Shown one piece after another: positions 18,226 through 27,326 of a stretch of 64,000 bases of DNA (position 1 is its first letter; the number at the start of each line of letters is the position of its first letter). Below the pieces are notes generated by a model. It was not told the DNA's origin. It saw only the letters and a list, made by a program, of their open reading frames with translations, and made no database searches. The DNA is taken from positions 62,001 through 126,000 of the forward strand of contig NZ_BMLK01000013.1 of the NCBI RefSeq assembly GCF_014645195.1, read 5' to 3'. A program made the position numbers and the translations under genes. The stretch comes from Novosphingobium indicum. GTDB taxonomy: Bacteria > Pseudomonadota > Alphaproteobacteria > Sphingomonadales > Sphingomonadaceae.

Positions 18226-18924
18226 ATGATCGAACTCCGCCCTTTCGCAAGCCTTGGAGCCGCCAACCATGGCTGGCTCGACGCGCATCACCATTTCTCC
18301 TTTGCCGACTATCACGATCCGGAAAGAACCACCTGGGGCCGCCTGCGCGTGTGGAACGACGACACCATCGCGCCGAAGACCGGCTTTCCCGCCCATCCGC
18401 ATCGCGACATGGAAATCGTCACCTATGTTCGCAAGGGCGCGATCACCCACGAGGACAGCCTTGGCAACCGCGGCCGCACCGAAGCGGGCGACGTGCAGGT
18501 GATGAGCGCGGGAACCGGTATCCGCCATTCCGAGTACAATCTCGAGGATGAGGAAACGACGCTCTTCCAGATCTGGATCATGCCCGACCGCCGCGGCGAG
18601 CAGCCCGGCTGGGGGGCGCGCCCGTTCCCCAAGGACGACCGCGCTGGCCGTTTCGTCACGCTGGCCAGCGGCCATGAAGGCGACGGCGATGCCCTGCCGA
18701 TCAATGCCGACGCCCGCGTGCTGGGCGCCACCATCAAGGCGGGCGACACGGTGACTTATGCCACCGATCCGCAGCGCCACGCCTATCTGGTGCCGGCCAC
18801 GGGCCGCATTCGGGTTGGCGAGGTCGAGGCCCGGGCCCGCGACGGTGTCGCGATCACCGACCTCGATACCATCACTGTAACCGCGATCGAGGACAGCGAA
18901 CTCGTGCTCGTCGACGCAGCCTGA
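18226..18924 (+). CDS. Pirin family protein
   Basis: A 232-residue bicupin. The metal-site segment in the first cupin is HPHRDMEIVTY with the later HED and GIRHSEYN, giving the three His and one Glu of bacterial pirins, some of which are quercetin dioxygenases. It has a good AAGGAG 8 nt before ATG 18226. It lies between a divergent LysR gene and a nitroreductase. A redox or aromatic-compound response role is plausible but inferred. Confidence 0.9.
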   Translation: MIELRPFASLGAANHGWLDAHHHFSFADYHDPERTTWGRLRVWNDDTIAPKTGFPAHPHRDMEIVTYVRKGAITHEDSLGNRGRTEAGDVQVMSAGTGIRHSEYNLEDEETTLFQIWIMPDRRGEQPGWGARPFPKDDRAGRFVTLASGHEGDGDALPINADARVLGATIKAGDTVTYATDPQRHAYLVPATGRIRVGEVEARARDGVAITDLDTITVTAIEDSELVLVDAA

Positions 18925-18929
18925 CCTCC

Positions 18930-18966
18930 GGCGGCGGAGCAAAAGCCTCCGCCGCCTCTTTCTTCT
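18930..18966 (+). terminator. Hairpin after the pirin gene
   Basis: A 10-bp stem GGCGGCGGAG/CTCCGCCGCC with a 7-nt loop and a TCTTTCTTCTC tail, 6 bp after the stop. Probably a terminator or attenuator between pirin and the nitroreductase. Confidence 0.75.
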
Positions 18967-18995
18967 CACTCTCCCAACCGAAAGGACCCCGTTTC

Positions 18996-19577
18996 ATGAC
19001 CGGACGCACTGCTCACCCCAAGATCGAAAAGCTCATCGTCGAGCGCTGGAGCCCCCGCGCGTTCGACGGCAGCGACATGCCGCAGGAAGATCTCGACGTG
19101 ATCTTCGAGGCTGCCGGCTGGGCGCCTTCGGCCTACAACGTCCAGCCCTGGACGTTCCTCTACGCGCGTCGCGGCGATGCCAACTGGGACCTGCTGCTTT
19201 CGCAGCTCATCGACTTCAACCAGGGTTGGGCCAAGAATGCGTCGGCTCTCGTCTTCGTCGTCTCTGCGAAGAACTCGACCGGTCCCGACGGCAAGACCTC
19301 GCCCAACCACAGCCACAGCTTCGATGCCGGTGCGGCCTGGGTGCTGGGCGCCATTCAGGCGCAGGCGATGGGGTATCACACCCACGGCATGACCGGCATC
19401 AAGTTCGGCGAAGCCGAACAGGCGCTCGGCATTCCCGACGACCACCGCCTCGAAGCCGCCTTCGTGATCGGCAAGCAGGCTCCCAAGGAAACCCTGCCGG
19501 AATTCCTGCAGGAGCGTGAGGTTGCGGTAGGCCGCAAGCCGGTGAGCGAGATCGCCAAGCCCGGCAAGTTCGCCTGA
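18996..19577 (+). CDS. Nitroreductase family protein
   Basis: 193-residue FMN-dependent oxidoreductase. The N terminus has RWSPRAFDGSDM (FMN phosphate contact, S-P-R-A-F), then WAPSAYNVQPW, the family's conserved loop, and the late helix AQAMGYHTHGMTG. The natural electron acceptor is unknown (quinones, nitroaromatics or flavins). It follows the pirin gene by 71 bp, with a hairpin between them, and probably shares LysR control. Confidence 0.9.
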   Translation: MTGRTAHPKIEKLIVERWSPRAFDGSDMPQEDLDVIFEAAGWAPSAYNVQPWTFLYARRGDANWDLLLSQLIDFNQGWAKNASALVFVVSAKNSTGPDGKTSPNHSHSFDAGAAWVLGAIQAQAMGYHTHGMTGIKFGEAEQALGIPDDHRLEAAFVIGKQAPKETLPEFLQEREVAVGRKPVSEIAKPGKFA

Positions 19578-19848
19578 CACAAAATCCCCCAAGGCGCCCA
19601 TCTGCCCCCCGATCGGGCGCCTGCTGGCCCGGTTCGCCCCTACCCCGGCGGACCGGGCCTTTCTGCGCGGCGCTCCGGGATTTCAGAGGCCGGGCCGGCT
19701 GATCTGTCCGATCAATGCGGGCTTTCGCGCAAGGCTCCTGCGAAGGCGCCATGGTGCCGTCGTTGGCGACGAAGGTCGCCATCATTTCGCGCCGTGAAAT
19801 GGCCATGTTCTCATGGGCATCCTTGCATATCGCCGCCCAGAGATTTGC

Positions 19849-20196
19849 ATGCCCGCCGTAGATCTGCCTGCCGATTCGCCCGTCGCGATGGAACAGTCGC
19901 GGGCCGAGACCTTCGATCTGGCCTTGCTGCCAAAGGAAGACGCGACGCTGGACCTGCGGGCCGTGAAGCCCCGCTGCCCGGTTTCCACGGGAAAAGAGAT
20001 CGTCGTCTGCGCGCCCGATCCGGAGGAAAACCGGCTGCGTCCCTTGCCCGACACATATGTGGTCGCAGAGGGGATGCCGCGCGCGCAGGTCGGGCTGGGT
20101 GACGGGGTTACGCTCGATGTTCATGTCGATGCGGCGGCCATGCCCGACGGGACCGTGAGCAACCGCATCATGATCGGAACCAAGATCAAGTTCTGA
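19849..20196 (+). CDS. Hypothetical protein with a two-cysteine motif
   Basis: 115 residues from ATG 19849 (127 from ATG 19813). No known domain is recognised. The recognisable feature is CPVSTGKEIVVCAPDPEENRLRPLP. A similar Cys-x(n)-IVVCG/A...RLP stretch is, from memory, recurrent in small exported sphingomonad proteins. No clear signal peptide is visible in this copy. It stands alone between the nitroreductase and the dihydroorotase-like gene. Confidence 0.55.
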   Translation: MPAVDLPADSPVAMEQSRAETFDLALLPKEDATLDLRAVKPRCPVSTGKEIVVCAPDPEENRLRPLPDTYVVAEGMPRAQVGLGDGVTLDVHVDAAAMPDGTVSNRIMIGTKIKF

Positions 20197-20327
20197 CCGC
20201 GGGGCGCCTGCCCATTCTTGCGCGATTCATTCGGGACGCCTAGGCCGGAGGGAACGCACGGGCCGCGTTTCGGCATGAGGACCGTGCAGACCATGTCACG
20301 TGCAACCCTGGCGGAGAGACCTTTCCG

Positions 20328-21653
20328 ATGACCGCAAACGCTCCCGAACTCGTGCTTTCCGGCGGAATGGTCCACACCCCGAACGGGGCAGCCGTGGCCG
20401 ATGTCGCCGTGCGCGACGGCAAGATCGTCGGCGTGGGCAGCTATCCCGATGCAGCGCGGCGGATTGACTGCGCCGGACTTGATGTGCTGCCGGGGGTGAT
20501 CGACAGTCAGGTCCATTTCCGCGAGCCGGGGCTGGAGCACAAAGAAGACCTTGAAAGCGGTAGCCGTGCGGCGGTGATGGGCGGCGTGACCGCCGTCTTT
20601 GAAATGCCCAACACCAATCCCAACACCGACACGGTGATGCGCGTGCACGACAAGCTCGAGCGCGGCCATCACCGCATGTACTGCGACCATGCCTTCTACG
20701 TCGGTGCGACAGCGGAGAACGCAGAGGAGCTGGCCGAGCTGGAGCGCATCCCCGGAACAGCCGGCGTTAAGATCTTCATGGGCGCTTCGACCGGCAATCT
20801 GCTGGTTGCCGAGGACGAGCAGCTTGCCCGCGTGCTCGCGCATGGCCGCCGCCGCGTCGCCATCCATGCCGAGGACGAGGCACGGATGAATGAGCGCAAG
20901 GGCGAGCGGGTCGAGGGCGATCCCTCCAGCCACCCGGTCTGGCGCGACGACGAGAGCGCGATGCTGGCGACCAGGCGCATCCTGCGGCTGGCCCGCCAGG
21001 CGCGGCGGCCGATCCACATTCTTCACGTCACGACTCCGGCGGAACTCGAACTCATCGCGCAGCACCGCGACATCGCGACCTGCGAGGTCACGCCGCAGCA
21101 CCTTACGCTGGCAGCCGAAGACGCCTATCCGCGGCTCGGCTCCTATGCGCAGATGAACCCGCCGATCCGCTCCGCCGCGCACCGTGACGGGCTGTGGCAC
21201 TGGCTGCGGCAGGGCGTGCCCGACGTGATCGGGTCCGACCATGCGCCGCACACCAAGGAGGAAAAGGCCAAGCGTTATCCGGCCAGCCCCTCGGGCATGC
21301 CCGGCGTGCAGACGCTGCTGCCGCTGATGCTCGATCATGTCGCCAAGGGGCACATGACGCTGGAGCGGCTGATCGACATGACCTCCGCCGGCGTGCAGCG
21401 CGTGTTCGGTCTCGTCGGCAAGGGCCGCATCGCCACCGGCTACGATGCCGACTTCACCGTGATCGACCGCAAGGGCAAGTTCACCGTGACCGAGGACTGG
21501 GTGGAAAGCCGCTGCGGCTGGTCGCCTTTCACCGGCATGGAGCTGGACGGCCGCGTCGTCGGCACCATCGTGCGCGGCCACGCGGCGATGTGGGAAGGCC
21601 AGCTCGCCAATCAGGCGCTGGGCGAGCCCTTACGCTTCGCCGGCGCTCTGTAA
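20328..21653 (+). CDS. pyrC: Dihydroorotase (class I type), first metal His replaced
   Basis: 441-residue amidohydrolase of the class I dihydroorotase group, expected to act in pyrimidine synthesis. Ligands seen: His63 in the N-terminal DSQVHFREPG, Lys148 in GVKIFMGAS (the carboxylated bridging lysine position), His in HILHVTT and the catalytic Asp in GSDHAPH. The usual H-x-H near residues 61-63 is Q-V-H here, so one metal ligand is changed. Other substrate-loop residues (EMPNTNP, MNPPIR) are kept. No other pyrimidine gene is nearby, so the symbol is given from family resemblance. Confidence 0.82.
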   Translation: MTANAPELVLSGGMVHTPNGAAVADVAVRDGKIVGVGSYPDAARRIDCAGLDVLPGVIDSQVHFREPGLEHKEDLESGSRAAVMGGVTAVFEMPNTNPNTDTVMRVHDKLERGHHRMYCDHAFYVGATAENAEELAELERIPGTAGVKIFMGASTGNLLVAEDEQLARVLAHGRRRVAIHAEDEARMNERKGERVEGDPSSHPVWRDDESAMLATRRILRLARQARRPIHILHVTTPAELELIAQHRDIATCEVTPQHLTLAAEDAYPRLGSYAQMNPPIRSAAHRDGLWHWLRQGVPDVIGSDHAPHTKEEKAKRYPASPSGMPGVQTLLPLMLDHVAKGHMTLERLIDMTSAGVQRVFGLVGKGRIATGYDADFTVIDRKGKFTVTEDWVESRCGWSPFTGMELDGRVVGTIVRGHAAMWEGQLANQALGEPLRFAGAL

Positions 21654-22553
21654 GGCGGCTTTCCGGCTGTTCCTGCCGCGCGAGAGCATGTCCCAGCAGA
21701 ACAGCGCGATCGCGGTCCAGATGAACAGGAAGCAGATCAGCTGAACGCTCCTGAGCGGTTCGTTGAAGACGAACAGGCTCAGCAGAAACAGGCCCGTCGG
21801 CGTCACAAACTGGATGAAGCCGAGCACCGAGAAGTCGAGCTTGCGCGCGGCGCTGGCGAAAAGCAGCAGCGGGATGCCGGTCAGCACGCCGGCGCAGGCC
21901 AGCAGCAGGCTGAGCGGCATCGTGGTGCCCATGGCAAGGCCGGCCGGCGTCGTTGCCTGCCAGCCCAGCAGCGCCGCAGCCGGGATCAGCAGAACCACGG
22001 TTTCGACGGTCAGCCCGGAGAGCGAATCGACCGGCGCCAGCTTGCGCGTCAGGCCGTAGCCCGCGAAGGCCAGCGCCAGCACCACGCTGATCCACAGCGT
22101 CGCCAGCGCATCGTGGGCCAGGATCGCCACGCCGACGGCAGCCAGCGCCACGGCAAGCCACTGCAGCCGCGACAGGCGTTCGCGCAGGAAGACCGCGCCG
22201 GTCAGCACATTGACGAGCGGGTTTATGTAGTAGCCCAGGCTTGCGGCCAGCACGTGCCCGTGCATCACCGCCATCACATAGACCAGCCAGTTGGTCCCGA
22301 TCAGCAGCCCGCTCGCGGTAAGGGCGGCGACGATGCGCGGATTGCGCAAGGCGGCCCACAGCTCCTTGCCCTGCCGCATGGCCGCAATCACCAGCAGGCA
22401 GAACGGCAGCGTGAACAGGATACGCCAGGCCACCACTTCGAACGGCGAGACGGCATGGAGCAGCGCGAAATAGAGCGGGAACAGCGTCCAGATCAGATAG
22501 GCGCTCAGGGCCTGAAGCAGGCCGCCCAGGCGTGCGGGAGGATTGGTGGACAT
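21630..22553 (-). CDS. rarD: RarD-type EamA family transporter
   Basis: 307 residues from ATG 22553, with ten predicted helices in two EamA repeats. RarD features include the N-terminal AYLIWTLFPLYFALL, SPFEVVAWRILF and the central NWLVYVMAVMHGHVLAASLGYYINPL (quoted as two adjacent parts of one segment). The substrate is uncertain; E. coli RarD was linked to chloramphenicol sensitivity. Its last 24 bp overlap the 3' end of the convergent dihydroorotase gene. An ATG 12 codons upstream is possible. Confidence 0.9.
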   Translation of the reverse strand: MSTNPPARLGGLLQALSAYLIWTLFPLYFALLHAVSPFEVVAWRILFTLPFCLLVIAAMRQGKELWAALRNPRIVAALTASGLLIGTNWLVYVMAVMHGHVLAASLGYYINPLVNVLTGAVFLRERLSRLQWLAVALAAVGVAILAHDALATLWISVVLALAFAGYGLTRKLAPVDSLSGLTVETVVLLIPAAALLGWQATTPAGLAMGTTMPLSLLLACAGVLTGIPLLLFASAARKLDFSVLGFIQFVTPTGLFLLSLFVFNEPLRSVQLICFLFIWTAIALFCWDMLSRGRNSRKAALQSAGEA

Positions 22554-22782
22554 GGCTGGTACTCTGGACGGCGGAAGATGGGGCCCCACGGGCGCGGCTT
22601 AGAAGTCCCGGCGAATTCGGGCAACCCTCTCGTCTCGTCGCAGCCAGTGCCTCGCTTCATCGAAACACCTGAAATCTGACAGCGCTGTTGCAGTCTGTTC
22701 AGGTTAAGTGCCGTAAAGATGAATGTGTACCGCGGATCGAGTCGTCCGGCAGATCCGCCCCTCGCCATTGAGGAGAAGAGAG

Positions 22783-23202
22783 ATGAACGCATTCTTCAAG
22801 GTTTCCGCTCTGGCTGCGGCCACGGCCGGCCTCGCTACCGTCACGCCGGCGTCTGCCGAGCCCGTGTTCGCCTCGCAATTCCATGCGCCGGGCGAGCAGA
22901 GCTACAACCACAGCCGCGAGCGCTACTCGCGCGAGGACAGGCGCCGGGGCTATCGCACCGATTACCGTTACCGCGGCGAGCCCGTCTACCGCGACACGCG
23001 CACCTGGCGCGGCCGCGACGGTCGGTATTACTGCCGCAAGCAGGACGGCACTGCCGGTCTGCTCATCGGCGGCGCGGCAGGCGCGCTTCTTGGCCGTGAG
23101 ATCGATGGCGGACGCGATCGTACCGTAGGCACGCTGCTTGGCGCAGTCGGCGGGGCCCTGTTGGGGCGCGAGATCGACCGGGGCGGATCGCGCTGCCGCT
23201 AA
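22783..23202 (+). CDS. Glycine-zipper 2TM envelope protein
   Basis: 139 residues. Signal peptide (about 1-25, ending ASAEP), then an Arg/Tyr-rich low-complexity region (about 38-85, many RY, YR and RE pairs), then two glycine-zipper helices AGLLIGGAAGALLGREI and the near-identical GTLLGAVGGALLGREI. The pattern matches the Rickettsia 17 kDa antigen/glycine-zipper family of outer-membrane proteins. It has a strong GGAGAAG ribosome site, starts after a long leader, and is followed by a large hairpin. Confidence 0.8.
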   Translation: MNAFFKVSALAAATAGLATVTPASAEPVFASQFHAPGEQSYNHSRERYSREDRRRGYRTDYRYRGEPVYRDTRTWRGRDGRYYCRKQDGTAGLLIGGAAGALLGREIDGGRDRTVGTLLGAVGGALLGREIDRGGSRCR

Positions 23203-23280
23203 CCTGACAACAAGCTGGCTTCTTCACGCGGACGGCGACGCGTGAGGGACCGTCTGGCCGCACCCTGCGTGTTCGGACGG

Positions 23281-23311
23281 GAGGGCGCCTGCGATTTTCG
23301 CAGGCGCCCTC
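23281..23311. terminator. Long perfect hairpin
   Basis: A 13-14-bp perfect stem GAGGGCGCCTGCG/CGCAGGCGCCCTC with a short AT loop, 79 bp after the glycine-zipper gene. There is no long T-run after it; it may act as a terminator or transcript-stabilising structure in either direction. Confidence 0.6.
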
Positions 23312-23482
23312 GTTGCGTACCGGCAACCTTTGCGCGCACGCTCTTCCCGAAATGGGACGCCGCCGCCATGCGGCTGGCAATTCCTGCGGTTTTCGCGTTT
23401 GACTGAAAAAGTTGATTGCCCTTCAATCCGTTGAGGGGACGCGCTGTGTCCACGCAGCGTAGCGAAATTGAGGAACGCGACG

Positions 23483-24196
23483 ATGAAGACTTCCGCCCGT
23501 TTCATGGCTATCGGCCTTGCCGGCACGCTGCTTCTGGCCGGCTGCGGCTCGGACGACAAGACGCCCACCGGCAGTGAAACCGATCCTGCGATGAGCGGCG
23601 CGCTGGGCGATCAGATCATGGTCGATCCGGAAATGGCAGGCCAGGACGGCGCCGCCATCTCCGCGAGCGACGGCCAGATCACGCTTCCGCCCGAGGATCG
23701 CTCGCCCGAAGCCGTTGCCGATGCCAAGAAGAAGGCGGCCGAGGCCGTCGGCGGCACTTTGAAGCCCGCGCCCGAACCGGCCAGCGGCGGTGCTGCAGAG
23801 CTGGCCGAAAGCGCCGCCACCGCAGCGCAGATCGCCCAGGCTTCCAAGCTGGCGCAGACCGATTGCGCTTCCAAGGTGGAGTACTCGAACACCTGGGCCG
23901 CCAAGCTGCCCTCGGACATTCCTGTCTATCCGCGTGGGGCCGTACAGGAAGCCGCGGGCGTTGACAGCGACACGTGCTCGCTGCGCGTCGTCAACTTCGC
24001 GACCCCGGTCGCGCCGGACGATGTCATCAGCTTCTACTACACCAAGGCCAGCAAGGCCGGGTACGGGGCCGAGTACAAGCTCGATGGCAACGACCACGTT
24101 CTGGGCGGCCGCAAGAACGGCAAGGCTTATGTCGTCTATGCCCGCCAGCTAAACGGCGGGATCACCGAAGTCGACCTGATAACCAGCGGCAAGTGA
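23483..24196 (+). CDS. Putative lipoprotein
   Basis: 237 residues from ATG 23483. The signal peptide ends in a lipobox LLLAGC at about residue 21. The mature part starts with an acidic linker, has a Lys/Ala helix, and ends in a folded domain (about 125-237) holding two cysteines (TDCASK and DTCSLR) and the phrases WAAKLPSDIPVYPRG and VISFYYTKASKAGYG. This domain recurs in sphingomonad proteins I cannot name. Probably envelope-located; function unknown. GAGGAA precedes the start. Confidence 0.7.
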   Translation: MKTSARFMAIGLAGTLLLAGCGSDDKTPTGSETDPAMSGALGDQIMVDPEMAGQDGAAISASDGQITLPPEDRSPEAVADAKKKAAEAVGGTLKPAPEPASGGAAELAESAATAAQIAQASKLAQTDCASKVEYSNTWAAKLPSDIPVYPRGAVQEAAGVDSDTCSLRVVNFATPVAPDDVISFYYTKASKAGYGAEYKLDGNDHVLGGRKNGKAYVVYARQLNGGITEVDLITSGK

Positions 24197-24295
24197 CCGC
24201 AGGTAGGGGCTCTTCCCGATCGGGGGATGGGAGGAGGCCCGTTTGCCTGCGAAACATTGTCCAAATGCCCGGGGCGCGATGGCCTTGAGGCGGAA

Positions 24296-25789
24296 TTACC
24301 TGAGCCCGACGCCGATCATTGCGCGTGGCTGCTCCATTTCACCCGAAGCGACAGGATAGGCGCAGTAGTCGGCCGCATAGTAGCCGGTCGGGCGATGGTT
24401 GCCGGAAAGGCCGATGCCGCCGATCGGCGCGGCATGGTTCGGGTTCACCGTGGCGCGGTTCCAGTTGACGATACCGGCGCGGGCATTCGCCCAGAACTTG
24501 TTGTATTCCGGCGGCGTGCCGCCGATCAGCGAAGCCGCCAGGCCGAACCGGGTATTGTTGGTTTCGGCAATCGCCTCGTCGAAATCGTGGACGCGGATGA
24601 TTTGCAGGATCGGGCCGAACAACTCGACGTCGGGCCGGTCCTTCATCGCCGTCGTGTCGATGATCGCGGGGCTCAGGAAAGGCAGCGATTCGTCGGGGCG
24701 CACCAGATGCTTGATCGCCTTGCCGCCGTTGCTCATCAGATAGAGGAAGCTCTCGGACAGGCCGTCGGCTGCGGCATTGTCGATGACCGGGCCCATGAAG
24801 GGGGAGGGTTCGTCGAACGGCGCGCCGAAGATGAGGCGGTCGGCGAGCGATTTCACTTCGGAAATCACCGCGTCGTACATCGAATTCTTGACGATCAGCC
24901 GGCGCGTCGCGGTGCAGCGTTGTCCGGTCGTGGCGAAGGCCGACTGCACGATCAGCGCGGCGGCGTCGGTCAGCTTGGGGGTGTCCCATACGACCATCGC
25001 GTTGTTGCCGCCCATTTCCAGTGCGACCATCTTGTCCGGGCGCGTGGCGAGGCGGCGGTTGATGGCGATGCCGGTATTCGCCGAACCGGTGAAGAGCACG
25101 CCGTCCACGCCGTCATGTGAAATCAGGGCCTGACCCTCGGGCGGGCCGCCGACCGCGAACTGCATGACCGCCGCCGAGATACCGGCGCGGTTGAAGCAGC
25201 GGGCAAGGATTTCGCCGGAAGCCGGGGCCTTTTCGCTCGGCTTGAAGATCACCACGTTGCCGGCGATCAGTGCGGGAACGATGTGTGCGTTCGGCAGGTG
25301 CGCCGGGTAGTTGTAAGGGCCCAGCACCACCAGCACGCCATGCGGCTTGTGGCGCACGGCCATCGTGCCCTGCAGGGCCGAATCGAGTTTGCGCTGGCTG
25401 GTGCGCTCGGCATAGGCGCGGATCGAGACTTCGACCTTGTTGATGACCTGCTCGACTTCGGCATGCGCTTCCCAAAGCGGCTTGCCGACTTCGCGGGCGA
25501 TGGTGGTGGCGAGCTTTTCCGCGTCCTTGCGGACTTCATTGGCAAAGCGGCGCACGAGTTCCATGCGCGTGGACAGCGGCTGAGCCGCCCAACCCGGCCA
25601 TGCACGGCGCGCACGCGAGACGACCTCGTCGACCTCGCATACGGGACCGCGCCAGATTTCCGCGCCGGTTGCAGGCTCGTGCGAAATCACTTCGACTTTG
25701 CTTGCTTCAGACACGGGGCCTCGGTCACTCGCTAATGATGTTGTACTTGTCGCTGCACCGTCCATTACGGCTAACAATCCGTTATCCAA
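24296..25789 (-). CDS. astD: Succinylglutamate-semialdehyde dehydrogenase-like aldehyde dehydrogenase
   Basis: 497-residue NAD(P)-dependent dehydrogenase. The catalytic Cys292 is in TTGQRCTATRR and the general base Glu258 is in VALEMGGNNA. GPYNYPAHLPNAHIVPAL and FKPSEKAP are the AstD-type cofactor segments. AstD acts in the arginine succinyltransferase pathway, but none of the other ast genes is nearby, so the true aldehyde is uncertain. ATG 25765, eight codons in, is an alternative start. It follows selO on the same strand by 62 bp. Confidence 0.82.
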   Translation of the reverse strand: MDNGLLAVMDGAATSTTSLASDRGPVSEASKVEVISHEPATGAEIWRGPVCEVDEVVSRARRAWPGWAAQPLSTRMELVRRFANEVRKDAEKLATTIAREVGKPLWEAHAEVEQVINKVEVSIRAYAERTSQRKLDSALQGTMAVRHKPHGVLVVLGPYNYPAHLPNAHIVPALIAGNVVIFKPSEKAPASGEILARCFNRAGISAAVMQFAVGGPPEGQALISHDGVDGVLFTGSANTGIAINRRLATRPDKMVALEMGGNNAMVVWDTPKLTDAAALIVQSAFATTGQRCTATRRLIVKNSMYDAVISEVKSLADRLIFGAPFDEPSPFMGPVIDNAAADGLSESFLYLMSNGGKAIKHLVRPDESLPFLSPAIIDTTAMKDRPDVELFGPILQIIRVHDFDEAIAETNNTRFGLAASLIGGTPPEYNKFWANARAGIVNWNRATVNPNHAAPIGGIGLSGNHRPTGYYAADYCAYPVASGEMEQPRAMIGVGLR

Positions 25790-25851
25790 TAAACTTCGAT
25801 ATTTTGCAGTCTATGCCACAGGTATTCCTACCGGGTTGCTAACGGGGCGCA

Positions 25852-27261
25852 TCAAATCATGCGCAGGCCGCATGGCTCGGGCGGTTCGTCGAGATTTCTG
25901 CCAAGTTCGCGAATTTCCGAGACCTTTTTGTGCAGCGGTGCCCAGTCGTCGTCCGCGTCGATGGCCGCCCAGATCCGCTCGACCTCGTCGATCAGGATGT
26001 GCGGCGATTCGTCGTTTTGCCAGAAATCGGCACTGCTACCGGCCGCCGGAGCATAGCCTTTCAGCAGCTCGCCGAAGGAATGGTCATCGGCCTTGCGTCC
26101 GCCGCGATGGGTGAAGAAGAAGGCGTCGGGCGCCATCTCATGTTCCACCATGTAGCGTTCGGCGGACTGGATCAGCGTCGAGTCCGCTTCAAGGCCGCGC
26201 GATTCGACGCCGAGGCGCCAGGTGAAACGGCGGGCCATCGCCTGCTGGTAGAGCGGACCGAACCGGTCGAGCGCGGCAATCAGCGGTTCGGTGTCGGTCA
26301 GCATCCGCAGGGCAACGGCAAGCTGACCGCAGTTCCACAGCACCGATTCCGGCTGGCGCCCGAAGGCGTAGAGCCCGCCATGGTCGAAATAGGCGGCGGT
26401 AAAGCGCGGGTCCCACTTGGGCAGCCAGCGCCAGGGGCCGTAGTCGAAGCTCTCGCCCGAGATGTTCATGTTGTCAGTGTTGAGCACGCCGTGGACGAAG
26501 CCCGCGACCATCCAGCTCGCCGCGAGATCGGCCATGCGTTCGACGACTTGATGCATCAGGATCACCGCCGGTTCTTCGCGCGCCGGGGCGTCGGCGGGCG
26601 GCTCGCCGCCGGGATAGGTCTCGAGGCAATAGGCGACGAGGGCTTCCATCAGGTCCTTCTCGTCGTGGGCGAGCAGGCGCTGGAAGCTGCCGATGCGGAT
26701 ATGGCCATGCGAGAGGCGCACCAGCACGGCGGAGCGCGTGGGAGAGGGTTCGTCGCCGCGCCACAGCGATTCGCCGGTCTCGATCACCGTGAAGGTCTTG
26801 CTGGTATTAACTCCGAGCGCTTCGAGCATCTCGGTGGCGAGGATTTCGCGCACTGCACCTTTCAGCGTCAGTCGTCCGTCCCCGTCGCGGCTGTAGGGGG
26901 TGCGGCCCGATCCCTTGGTGCCCAGATCGAGCAATCGCTGGTCCGCGTCGCGCATCTGCGCGAACAGGAAGCCGCGTCCGTCGCCGATGTCCGGGTTGTA
27001 CGAGCGGAACTGGTGGCCGTGATAGCGCAGCGCCAGCGGCTGCGGCAGGTTGCCTGGCAGCGGTTCGAAGCGCCCGAGATGGCTGACCCATTGCGCATCG
27101 TCGAGGTTGTCCAGCCCGACGGCACGTGCCCAGCGGTCGTTGCGGAATCGCAGCTCGTGCTTGGGAAAGTCCGCCGCGGGGACGGGATCGCCGATCCAGT
27201 CGGCAATCGTTTCGATACGGGGATCGGGGCGGTAGACACTTGCTTGCGGTTCGCTGCGCAT
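25852..27261 (-). CDS. selO: Protein adenylyltransferase SelO
   Basis: 469 residues of the YdiU/SelO pseudokinase family, which transfers AMP from ATP to proteins in redox stress. Landmarks are GHQFRSYNPDIGDGRG, LGTKGSGRTPYSRDGDGRL with its nucleotide-binding lysine, HGVLNTDNMNISGE (catalytic-loop region, with Asn and Asp metal ligands) and SFDYGPW. The C-terminal extension with selenocysteine found in eukaryotes is absent. It may be co-transcribed with the downstream astD-like gene. Confidence 0.93.
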   Translation of the reverse strand: MRSEPQASVYRPDPRIETIADWIGDPVPAADFPKHELRFRNDRWARAVGLDNLDDAQWVSHLGRFEPLPGNLPQPLALRYHGHQFRSYNPDIGDGRGFLFAQMRDADQRLLDLGTKGSGRTPYSRDGDGRLTLKGAVREILATEMLEALGVNTSKTFTVIETGESLWRGDEPSPTRSAVLVRLSHGHIRIGSFQRLLAHDEKDLMEALVAYCLETYPGGEPPADAPAREEPAVILMHQVVERMADLAASWMVAGFVHGVLNTDNMNISGESFDYGPWRWLPKWDPRFTAAYFDHGGLYAFGRQPESVLWNCGQLAVALRMLTDTEPLIAALDRFGPLYQQAMARRFTWRLGVESRGLEADSTLIQSAERYMVEHEMAPDAFFFTHRGGRKADDHSFGELLKGYAPAAGSSADFWQNDESPHILIDEVERIWAAIDADDDWAPLHKKVSEIRELGRNLDEPPEPCGLRMI

Positions 27262-27326
27262 AAAGCGATAGTGGGGGGCGAAGGCCCGCCGATCAACCCG
27301 GGTACTGAGGAGGTTGCCGTTTCGGC

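Noticed and set aside
20275..20331. An 18-codon open frame whose stop overlaps the start of the dihydroorotase-like gene; a possible leader peptide.
   Set aside because: No ribosome site, no codon bias toward pyrimidine- or arginine-linked control and no attenuator hairpin; likely chance in GC-rich DNA.
24296..25789. Arginine succinyltransferase operon.
   Set aside because: Only an astD-like gene is present; no astA, astB or astE nearby.
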